64,000 nucleotides of DNA from Stictocephala bisonia (Eukaryota; Arthropoda; Insecta; Hemiptera; Membracidae). Below are positions 55,546 through 64,000 of the stretch, in pieces. How positions within the stretch are numbered: the stretch's first letter is position 1; each line of letters starts with the position of its first letter. The notes under the pieces were generated by a model that saw only the letters and a program-made list of their open reading frames with translations, was not told the origin of the DNA and made no database searches. The DNA lies in assembly GCA_035578905.1 (NCBI GenBank), contig JAQJVL010000292.1, forward strand, positions 112,001 through 176,000, in the 5' to 3' direction. The position numbers were made by a program, and so were the translations under genes.

Positions 55546-55827
55546 GAAGTTCAGCCATAAGGCGTCGTTAAAATATAAAATAAAAAAACTGACACAAACA
55601 ACACACACATTACGAAAACAAATTTTTCCAAACAGGTCTGTTTCGAGACACACATTTCACGCACTCGAGCAAGTAATATAATTTCAGTCAGCTACAGTAC
55701 TTGCTCGAGTGCGTGAAATGTGTTTCTCGGAACAAGCCTGTTTGGAAAAATTTGTTTTCGTAATGTGTGTGTTGTTTGTGTCAGTTTTTTTATTTTATAT
55801 TTTAACGACGCCTTATGGCTGAACTTC

Positions 55828-55871
55828 AATGTCTGAAGATGGCACTGTGATGTCGAAACGGCCGTAACATT
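55828..55871 (+). ncRNA. Hammerhead ribozyme (type I, minimal), right arm
   Basis: Stem I AATGT (55828-55832) with ACATT (55867-55871); core CTGAAGA (55833-55839); weak stem II GGCA/TGTC with a wobble and bulged U; GAAA (55855-55858); stem III is the self-complementary ACGGCCGT (55858-55865), which could pair between two molecules; cleavage expected after A55866. Matches the short-stem-III hammerheads known from Penelope-like elements. Confidence 0.7.
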
Positions 55872-56484
55872 TGTTACGAACTTATGAGCTGATTGACGAA
55901 GGTAATTATTTAATTTAGTAAGAAATCTAGCTGTGAAACACTAAAACAATTATATGCAACTATTTACTAGAAGAGTGTTTATACAAAACTAAAGACTTCA
56001 TAAAAATTTAATTGTAATTTATTTGTACATTTAACAACACTTTTATTATAATTATTATATTAAGTTATATTATATATTGTAACACCTCATTTGAGGTTTG
56101 ATACAAGATTATTATTATTATTAAGACACGGAACTACGTGTCATGAGTTTGCAAGCAAGTATAAGTAGTTGGTTTGTATTAAACACTCCAACAAATTAAA
56201 CTTAAGGATCTCTTCTGGTATCACCATAAATATGGTAACGCAGCCATTAAACGTATAATCTAACTAGACATGTAACTTTGGACAAAAATTGGAAAACTAG
56301 AAAGAGTTTCAGTAGTGGTGACCTACGACAAAGTCCCTTTATAGAGTCACCTTTTTATTCATGACAACTAATCTGGATACTTTCGTCTGACTGATTTATA
56401 TATTGATTTATCTGTCGTACCCCAATACTTTCGTAAGTAAGTTTATATTTGTTGCTAATAACACCTAAATTAGTCTTAATTTGC

Positions 56485-57375
56485 CTCGTAAGTGTACTGT
56501 CGCTGGCGTTTCACGTCCCGTTATTGGGATGGATTGTTCATCCTACTCTCGGCTCTGCTGTACATTTATTTACCTTTACAGGCGGAATTCCACCATAAGG
56601 GGAATGGTAGAAGACTCGTGTATCGTCCAGCAACAAGTGGCTTTGTCTGGCGGCACTTACCGACATCTCGGTTATGCTGTACAATTATCACTGGTACAGA
56701 CGAGATACTACCGTAAGGGGAGTGAGTGGGCGTCAGACACTTTCCGGGCGTCAGCAAGTTCCGCCAGGCCGAACCACTTGTTCCTGGTCGATACACGTGT
56801 CTGAAACCTACCACCCCCCTTACGATACCAGTAAATAATTGTACAGCAAAGCCAAGATGTCGGTAAGTGCCTCCAGGCCAAGCCACTTGTTGCCATCGAT
56901 ACACGTGTCTCGCTCCCACCCACTCCCCTTACGGTACCAGTAAATAAAGGTACAGCAAATTGAGATGTCGGTAAGTGACGCCAGGCCGAGCCACTTGTTG
57001 CTGGGTTGATACACGTGTCTGACACCTACGCACCCACTGACTTACAATTTAATACGGCCGTCGTATTAAATTGTAAGCAATATAGTGCCGGTAAGTGCCG
57101 CCAGGCCGAGCCACTTGTTGCTGGCTTGATACACGTGTCTGACACCTACGCACCCACTGACTTACAATTTAATACGGCCGTCGTATTAAATTATAAGCAA
57201 TATAGTGCCGGTAAGTGCCGCCAGGCCGAGCCACTTGTTGCTGGCTTGATACACGTGTCTGACGCCTACGCACCCACTGACTTACAATTTAATACGGCCG
57301 TCGTATTAAATTATAAGCAATAGAGTGCCGCCAGGCCGATTCACTTATTCCTGGGTCGATACACGTGTCTAACAC
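56485..57375. repeat. Array of 120-bp units with an inverted first part
   Basis: Units share 'gccgccaggccgagccactt', 'gatacacgtgtctgacacct' and 'ggtaagtg'. Three consecutive units start at 57001, 57121 and 57241. About 56485-56750 holds units in the opposite orientation. Two sub-types differ in a 50-bp insert; one insert is a hairpin (57041-57077). Open frames here are by-products. Confidence 0.8.
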
Positions 57376-57699
57376 CTACTCACTCCCCTTACGGTGATAT
57401 CTCATCTGTACCGATTGATGTCCAACTCAGTAGAGCCATGAGAGCTATTAGTGGCACTCTCAAGTCAACTTGACTACCTGGGCTCTCGGTGCTGTGCAAT
57501 ATGGCACATCCAGAAATAAGTCGTCAGGAAGCACTTCTTAAAGAATTCAAATGATCTTGAATGCCCCACATCTCCCCATTACCCAGGATCTTCCACGTCA
57601 GAATGGTTGCTGAAAATCTCGAAACCCACTTCTACACACTGGTTTTCAGCTGAGAAGATAAAATTTATCACCTAATACTGACTGGGCCGTAGCGTGGAA

Positions 57700-58010
57700 C
57701 AGTGTTGATGGACGTAATAAGTTCCTTATTAACGATCCATCAATACCTGTAGGTGGGATGAACTTCTATAGTAGGGAATGGCTATTATTGAATCGGTTCA
57801 GAACTGGCGTAGGCAGATGTAACTATTGAAAGTATAAATGGGGATTGACACTAGATCAGTCATGTGATTGCGGAGAGTCTAACCAAACAATGGATCACAT
57901 AGTTACAGAGTGCCCCTTGCGCTGTTTTACGGAGGGTTTAACTAGCATAAACAGACTCAGTGAGGCAGGTCTTAAATGGCTTGACGGATTGGATTTAGCT
58001 TTGTGACAGG
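57700..58010 (+). pseudogene. LINE C-terminal fragment (Cys-rich)
   Basis: LNRFRTGVGRCNY, a stop, KYKWGLTLDQSCDCGES, QTMDHIVTECPLRC and GLKWLDGLDLAL, ending in TGA at 58003. The CDCG...QTMDHIV.ECP pattern is the C-terminal zinc region after the reverse transcriptase in several insect LINE groups. One internal stop. Confidence 0.7.
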
Positions 58011-59744
58011 TGAACACTTTTTATTTTTATTAATATGAAATGACTTTTGTAGTATTTTTCAATTATGAAGCATAGCTTTCATGTAATTTTAAATTAATAA
58101 ATGGCAGCTGAAAAAAAAAATCATACGCTATATATATTCCCTCCCGCCCACCCATACACGTACAGTGGTATTAAAATACAGGTATAGTGGTAGTGACCTG
58201 CCCACCAATACATGTACATTAGTATTGGCCCTCCTACCCCCTCATAAACGTACAGTGGTATTGACCCGCCCATACATGCACAGTGGTAGTGAAATTTCAC
58301 GTAGAAGTTGCACATTTTTATCATGTAATTGATTTATTCATTAACATCCCAATTCGTATGAATATATCTTATTCTTATTATTATTTTTTTTTATATTTAC
58401 TACATGTTTCAATAAATACTAAAACCTTACCATAACTTTCATAATTATTTCATGGTTAAAAGAAATATTGTCTTATGGTTACGATGAGTAAAAGTTATCA
58501 GAAAAATATCATAATTTACAAAAATAACTTCATAAATCTTTCAAGTTAAGAACTATTTCACTAAATAGGCTGAAGGAAGACACTGCAAAACTTACATCCA
58601 CACTTCATAAACTTGGGGCACCTTTCTAATTTAAATTATTAAGATAGCAACAATAAACCGAAAAAATGTTGTTATTGAGTTTATTATTAACTTGCTTGTT
58701 TACAATACTCGTAAATAATAACGAAATGAACTGCCATACCTGTTACAACAATTTATCTTCGAATACTTTTGTTCAACTTTCGTTGTATATACTGTATAAC
58801 AAATATATACTTAGATGAAAAGTAAACAAAACAACCCGCATTAAATATTTATAACGAAATTTTTGACAACTGTGAAATCTTTAGAAATAAAAAACTATTG
58901 AAAGCCATAAATCAAGTTCACAATAACACAGAAGGATGGAACTGATAGAAACCACTCAATGTTGACAAATTCAACTGTCGATTCAACAATACATTCTGAA
59001 GAAGAAGCTGACTGATTTATAATTTAGAAAACACAGTAATTAAAATATATTTTAATGTTGAATTTAATACAATATTTATGAATTAGTTCAACACTAAAAG
59101 CACTCTGTTCACAAAATGTTGTCATTATTAATTTTAATACATTTGAGGAAGACTATTTATTTGTTAATACATTTCAACAGTGTGGGAATAACTGTTGTAG
59201 GAAATGTGGGGATAGGCTAAATTGGACTAAGATGTAGAAATATATTGTAAATTGAGGCTTGTTAATGAGAAATAATTAGTTCTATTAAAATTAACAATTT
59301 AATACCTACTAAATGAGTTCTGTTTGTTTTTAGTTTATTAAAATAATTTACCCAGGAATTTAGTTTAGAGAATATTTTAAAATAATTATATTTGAAGTTA
59401 TAACATGGTATGTGAAGTCATAAAATAACCAGTAACTTAAGATGTACACTACTTAAAAAAACTGTTCATGAGAAATAAAATAGCAGGCAAGAAGTTTTAA
59501 AATTTTGAAGCGAATATAGATTGGAGTAATATTTTGTTGTTATAAGTCGCCTACAAAGAGTTCAAAATTGTATTCTTACCAGAAACATGAATTAATAACT
59601 GGTAAAAAGGTTTTACTTACGCTTAAATTATTTATAGTGAGCCAAATTATACATGTTTAGATTTCAAACTCTAAGCGAGAATTTGAAACATCAACAGACA
59701 ACAAAGTCATCAAAATAATGAAAATAAAAAATATTTTGGATAAC
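58011..59744. other. LINE 3' sequence with TACACGTACAGTGGTA repeats, then nothing
   Basis: 'tacacgtacagtggtattgac' variants four times at 58145-58290, also near 26140 and 26390. The rest is AT-rich without genes. Confidence 0.45.
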
Positions 59745-60880
59745 TAAACCATTACGTTAAATCCCATTAATTAACGGCGATCGCCTATAAATGAGCGATA
59801 TGGATTTCGAATGAGTCTTATGAGTGAATGTAGGAATTGTTACAGACTAAGGCCGACCATTACGTTAAATCCCATTTATTTAAGACGGTGATCGCCTATA
59901 AATGAGCGAATATGGATTTCGAATGAGTGTTATGAGTGAATGTAGGAATTGTTACAGACTAAGGCCGACCATTACGTTAAATCCCATTTATTTAAGACGG
60001 TGATCGTTTACATATGAGCGAATATGGATTTCGAATGAGTGTTATGAGTGAATGTAGGAATTGTTATACACTAAGGCCGACCATTACATTAAATCCCATT
60101 TATTTAAGACGGTGATCGCCTATAAATGAGCGAATATGGATTTCGAATGAGTGTTATGAGTGAATGTAGGAATTGTTACAGACTAAGGCCGACCATTACG
60201 TTAAATCCCATTTATTTAAGACGGTGATCGCCTATAAATGAGCGAATATGGATTTCGAATGAGTGTTATGAGTGAATGTAGGAATTGTTATACACTAAGG
60301 CCGACCATTACGTTAAATCCCATTTATTTAAGACGGTGATCGCCTATAAATGAGCGAATATGGATTTCGAATGAGTGTTATGAGTGAATGTAGGAATTGT
60401 TACAGACTAAGGCCGACCATTACGTTAAATCCCATTTATTTAAGACGGTGATCGCCTATAAATGAGCGAATATGGATTTCGAATGAGTGTTATGAGTGAA
60501 TGTAGGAATTGTTACAGACTAAGGCCGACCATTACGTTAAATCCCATTTATTTAAGACGGTGATCGTTTAGATATGAGCGAATATGGATTTCGAATGAGT
60601 GTTATGAGTGAATGTAGGAATTGTTATACACTAAGGCCGACTATTACATTAAATCCCATTTATTTAAGACGGCGATCGTTTAGATATGAGCGAATATGGA
60701 TTTCGAATGAGTGTTGTGAGTGAATGTAGGAATTGTTACAGGCGAAGGCCAACCATTACGTAAAATCCCATTTATTTAAGACGGCGATCGTTTAGATATG
60801 AGCGAATATGGATTTAAAATGGGTGTTATGAGTGAATGTAAGAATTGTTATAGACTAATGTCGACCATTACTTGGAAAAT
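59745..60880. repeat. Satellite-like array, 112-bp unit, about 10 copies
   Basis: Each unit runs 'gaccattacgttaaatccca', 'tttaagacggtgatcg', 'aatgagtgttatgagtgaat', 'ttacagactaaggcc'. Word order matches the GATCG-family end (reverse of 49230-49340: taagacg.cgatcg ... aatgagtgtgatgagtg ... ttgttactaactaagg). Confidence 0.9.
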
Positions 60881-61824
60881 ATCATTAATTATTTAATAAT
60901 ATGTAATTACAGCCAATTATTAAGTTTACGGGTGTTTTACAGTAACGTATGTACATTGTACAGGTAAGCAGATATTCACGATGGGATTGGCGTTGTAGTC
61001 CCACGGGATCATGCTAGCCTGGGTTTGTCGACATACACTGTCATAATGGATCTTGTTTGTTCACCAGTGTGTTAACACTGATTGTATCTGACGTATTCAA
61101 TTATGGAGATAATCGCTGAAGCTGTGCGTGAAGAATGATTACCATCGAGGAATATATTTAGTGAAGACCAAAAGTTAAATAAAAAGTAAATTGTAAACGG
61201 TTCTTGTATGATTTATACACTTTGGATGAATGCTGAATGAAGAGATTTATAATTTCTTTTGATTACATATATATTAGTACGTGTATACTTCATAGACATT
61301 GAAGAGATAAAAACAACTTTCAGTACTGTGCAACTCCGATAGAATTATACAACTGGTTTACTAAACTTTAGGATAGAAATCAATTTGAGAAATAAATCAT
61401 TAAAATATTTTTTATGGACATATTATAAAAATTAACAATGTTTGGATGGATGCTCCTTTAAGGGATTTATATTTTCTATTGTTTAAAACTATTGAAAGTA
61501 CTGTGTGATTTGAAAATAAATGCTCTTCAAATATTCGATGAAAAACATTTGCTATCAAGAATAATTTCGTAAGAACACATTTGAATTTTATGGACAAATC
61601 AACAACATGGAAATGAAAAACAACATTAAAAGTGTCTTTATTTATAAAATATGATACAAATGCCAACATTACTGGCATTGAGTTACATTTATTATAAAGG
61701 GTTTAAAGAATTACAAATGATATTACTTAAAGCAATCAAAGCGAACCCTGCTGTTATTATTGTTAGGAATGACGACATTCAATGAGAAAAAACGTTACTG
61801 GAAAAGGCCCGTATGAAGTATTTA
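60881..61824. other. No feature recognised
   Basis: AT-rich; an 88-codon minus frame (61412-61678) has no motif. Confidence 0.35.
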
Positions 61825-61833
61825 AAATAAACC

Positions 61834-62025
61834 GGTCAGATTCCGTTATATGCTCTCCGAATACAGTTGGGTTAGGGTGGGTAGGTCGGGTAGGTAGGTA
61901 GGCAGTCAGGTTAGGTTAGATTAGATTAAATTAGATTAGGATAGGTTAGGTAGATTAAGTTAGGTTGCATGATTACAGCTGTATAACATAGTTTCTATTT
62001 GGGAGGCATATAACGGAATCTAACC
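61834..62025. mobile_element. 192-bp MITE with 9-bp target duplication
   Basis: Inverted ends of about 30 bp (GGTCAGATTCCGTTATATGC / GCATATAACGGAATCTAACC), flanked by identical AAATAAACC (61825-61833 and 62026-62034). A 9-bp duplication suggests a Mutator-like family. The interior is TTAGG/TTAGA-rich (61865-61970). Confidence 0.85.
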
Positions 62026-62271
62026 AAATAAACCTTCTCATTTTAACGCGTCACTGTCAAATTCGCTAAAGTACGCCAGAAATATTATAAATCAAGATAT
62101 AACAAGACATTTAATTCTAAATAATCCATATGTTCTTGCATTACATTGTCTTCCCACAATTAAAAAGCCCAATACTAAAATGCGACCAATAGTAAGTATC
62201 TATCAACTAACTAGAATCTACAGTTTCCAGTGACAACCACGTCAAGGTACTATCTACAATATTTACAAGAT

Positions 62272-62316
62272 GACCAAACGTTTCGCCCATACTGTGATGT
62301 GGCATCCTCAGTGGTT
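62272..62316 (-). ncRNA. Hammerhead ribozyme at the 3' end of the Penelope-like element
   Basis: Minus strand: stem I ACCA/TGGT, core CTGAGGA (62311-62305), stem II GCC/GGC, GAAA (62284-62281), stem III reduced to self-complementary ACGT, cleavage expected after the U at 62277. About 155 nt after the stop codon. Confidence 0.65.
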
Positions 62317-62470
62317 TATCTGAGACTGAAATCGACAAGTGACCTTCCAGCTTTATAACAGGTGGTGGGGTGGGGACTGGTTGGCAGGTATGCTGGAGAG
62401 GGGGGGCGGAGGCACGACCCACTGACCTACGGTCATTGGCCGAAAAATCAATATGGCTGACTCTTCCATT

Positions 62471-64000
62471 TTATTTCAATTTACTTAAAATGGGTTCCCA
62501 TGTCTTTGGCAGCCGTATACTATCATCCTTATTAAAATTATTTCTTCTTTTATATATTTCTATGGCTTCCCTTACGATTCTCGGGTAGTAATGTGGGATG
62601 TTGGCAAGGACTTTAGTTTTGTCAAATAAAATTCCATGATTACTTTTTGTGCTATGTTCAGCAACAGCAGACTTTTCCGTATCTTCATTCTTAGTATGCC
62701 TTATATGTTCCTTAATCCTTGTGGAAATTAACCTCTTGGTTTCCCCTATGTAAATTGACCCGCAACTACAAGGTATTTCATATACTCCAGGCATAGCTAG
62801 TGGAATTTTATCTTTGACTGGCCTCAGAAAATTCTTTAATCTATTCGGTGGCTTGTAAATGGTTTTTATATTTTCTTTACTTAATACCCTGCCAATATTT
62901 TCCGTTGTTCCCTTTATGTAAGGTAGATGCGCCTTTTTTGAGGTATCCTTATCTTGTCTATCTATTCTATTGTCTTGTTCTTTCCTCTTCAACTGTTTTC
63001 CAATGGTATTATTAATTTCTCTAACTGAATGTCCATTCTGTTTTAATGTTGAATGTAATATTTGTCTTTCTTTCTTCCAACTATTTTGGTCTGAAATGTG
63101 AATAGCTCGATTGATTAAAGTGTTTAAAACTGCATTCTTCTGTGCCGGATGATGATGGGAAGCAGCATTTAAATATCTATTGGTATGTGTAGGTTTCCGG
63201 TATACCGAGTGGCCTATTCGTCCATCTCTTCTTCTCACAGTTAAAACGTCAAGGAAAGGTAGACTTCCGTTATTCTCGATTTCCATTGTGAACTTGATAT
63301 TAGAGTGAATAGAATTGATATGGTGCAAAAAATCATCCAATCTCTCTCTACCATGTGGCCACACAGCCCAAACATCATCTACATATCGATACCATGCCTT
63401 TGGTTTCAAATCAGACGTTTCAAGTGCCTTCTTTTCAAATATTTCCATATAAAGATTAGCTGCAACTGGTGATAGAGGTGATCCCATAGCTGCTCCCTCT
63501 GTTTGTTCATAGAACTTCCCATCGAAGAAGAAATAAGTTGATGTGAGGCATAGTTCAGCTAGCTCTGCTAAATCGTTGTTAAGAATTTCCTTTATTATTT
63601 CAATTGTTTCAGGTACTGGAACCTTAGTGAACAATGATTCTACATCAAAACTTACTAGTATGTCAGTATCTTGCAACTTCTGTTGGCTGATAAGGCTTAT
63701 AAAATGTCTAGAATCTCTAACAAATGACTCAGTTTTTCCTACAACTTCACTTAGTTGTTTTGATATAAACTTGGCTAAATTATAAGTAGGTGATCCTATG
63801 GAACTTACTATATGTCTCATCGGTATATTTTCTTTATGTACCTTAGGTAATCCGTACAATAGTGGTGGCCTAGGGTCAGAATTTATTAATTGTCCTTTTA
63901 TCTTATTGTTAAAATTAGGATTTGACTTAACCAATTTTGATACACTTGAAGCAATTCTTTTAGTCGGATTTCTTACAGATTTATATGGACCGTTATTAAT
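62471..64000 (-). CDS. Penelope-like element: reverse transcriptase with GIY-YIG endonuclease (partial)
   Basis: Open without stops from the window edge (64000) to 62471, 509 codons; the N-terminus lies outside. No ATG start is used: a TTG at 63934 is internal. Reverse transcriptase motifs: YGLPKVHK (about residue 49 of the visible part), VSFDVESLFTKVP, GAAMGSPLSPVAANLYME, WYRYVDDVWAVW and GSLPFLDVL. The C-terminal GIY-YIG endonuclease starts near residue 404 (GVYEIPCSCG, YIGETKR, RIKEH). The fusion order is diagnostic of Penelope-like retroelements. The catalytic YVDD and the GIY-YIG core are intact, so this copy may be young. Confidence 0.95.
   Translation of the reverse strand: MNNGPYKSVRNPTKRIASSVSKLVKSNPNFNNKIKGQLINSDPRPPLLYGLPKVHKENIPMRHIVSSIGSPTYNLAKFISKQLSEVVGKTESFVRDSRHFISLISQQKLQDTDILVSFDVESLFTKVPVPETIEIIKEILNNDLAELAELCLTSTYFFFDGKFYEQTEGAAMGSPLSPVAANLYMEIFEKKALETSDLKPKAWYRYVDDVWAVWPHGRERLDDFLHHINSIHSNIKFTMEIENNGSLPFLDVLTVRRRDGRIGHSVYRKPTHTNRYLNAASHHHPAQKNAVLNTLINRAIHISDQNSWKKERQILHSTLKQNGHSVREINNTIGKQLKRKEQDNRIDRQDKDTSKKAHLPYIKGTTENIGRVLSKENIKTIYKPPNRLKNFLRPVKDKIPLAMPGVYEIPCSCGSIYIGETKRLISTRIKEHIRHTKNEDTEKSAVAEHSTKSNHGILFDKTKVLANIPHYYPRIVREAIEIYKRRNNFNKDDSIRLPKTWEPILSKLK

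Larger units (their letters stand above)
55454..55918. mobile_element. 465-bp palindrome with two outward hammerhead ribozymes
   Basis: Two arms of about 220 bp, nearly perfect reverse complements, around a centre of about 25 nt (55674-55698). Each arm contains a hammerhead core near its outer end, so it may be two Penelope-type pseudo-LTR pieces in inverted array. TAATTA flanks both sides. Confidence 0.75.
54093..56133 (+). pseudogene. Decayed LINE reverse transcriptase, split by a palindrome
   Basis: In shifting plus frames: YRPISIVPA, QQYGFRKK, FDYSKEFDNINHKSLL (motif A), GVPQGSPLGPLLFNVY (motif B), YAENT in place of YADDT (motif C), SYGIIL and KRVIRLIWGIP. Many stops and shifts. The palindrome at 55454-55918 interrupts it; the 3' UTR continues to a (ATT)n tail at about 56112-56132. 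Old, dead copy of a Jockey/RTE-like element. Confidence 0.75.

Noticed and set aside
57006..57323. 105-codon repeat protein
   Set aside because: By-product of the 120-bp array.
61865..61970. Interstitial telomere (TTAGG)n as a fusion relic
   Set aside because: It is bounded by inverted ends and a 9-bp target duplication, so a MITE explains it better.

Overview
The window is AT-rich eukaryotic DNA of very low gene density, most likely from an arthropod and probably an insect. The grounds are the repeat mix: a Penelope-like element with GIY-YIG endonuclease, a Buster-type hAT, a pogo/Tigger-like MITE, tRNA-derived SINEs, several non-LTR fragments and a Gypsy-like LTR element, plus TTAGG-like simple sequence. 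No host single-copy gene, rRNA or functional tRNA was recognised, so species and order stay open.

Bases 1-20600 hold the unusual part. Two arms of about 5.7 kb (1-5656) and 6.5 kb (14074-20600) form a nearly identical inverted repeat. Each arm carries the same small intron-less genes, none matching a family I know: two 142-residue paralogs (genes A and B), a 61-residue protein (E), a 90-residue protein (D) and a 129-residue acidic Ser/Thr-rich protein (C). Decayed partial copies of C, D and E lie between them. The units share a layout: a C-rich block (ACCCCCAC or a poly-C run) and a TATA box upstream of most genes, a hairpin or palindrome just past the gene, and a TGACCTTGA motif on the sense strand about 12-20 nt later. 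Between the arms, 10660-14070 belongs to the same system. It has a minus-strand gene for a Pro/Ser-rich protein with a C-x13-C-x10-C-x2-H motif, followed 24 nt after its stop by three tandem copies of a perfect histone-mRNA-type stem-loop. It also has a minus-strand, apparently non-coding unit with five stem-loops in two families, where loops are conserved, arms vary, and pairing is kept on the minus strand. This looks like an endogenised large DNA virus fragment or an undescribed giant mobile element; which of these is inference. Bases 5657-10660 look like ordinary host or transposon DNA (SINE, pogo-like MITE, possible piggyBac-like end).

From 20600 to 64000 the window is a transposon and tandem-repeat landscape. 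It contains a 5'-truncated LINE (22.5-23.5 kb), minisatellites (23.6, 28.1, 28.9, 33.1, 47.7, 50.5 kb), a complete hAT with TIRs, 8-bp TSD and a broken transposase (30.15-32.66 kb), and an 8.6-kb LTR retrotransposon in minus orientation with near-identical 1239-bp LTRs, PBS, PPT and a broken gag-like frame but no recognised pol (37.5-46.2 kb). Further along are a fold-back element (52.0-53.9 kb), a decayed LINE split by a palindrome carrying two outward hammerhead ribozymes (54.1-56.1 kb), a 120-bp array with embedded hairpins (56.5-57.4 kb), a 112-bp array related to one end of a dispersed repeat family (59.75-60.88 kb), a small MITE with 9-bp TSD (61.8 kb), and a Penelope-like element with a 3' hammerhead ribozyme running off the right edge.

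All repeat boundaries, paralogy and structures were read by eye; no alignment, folding or database search was run.
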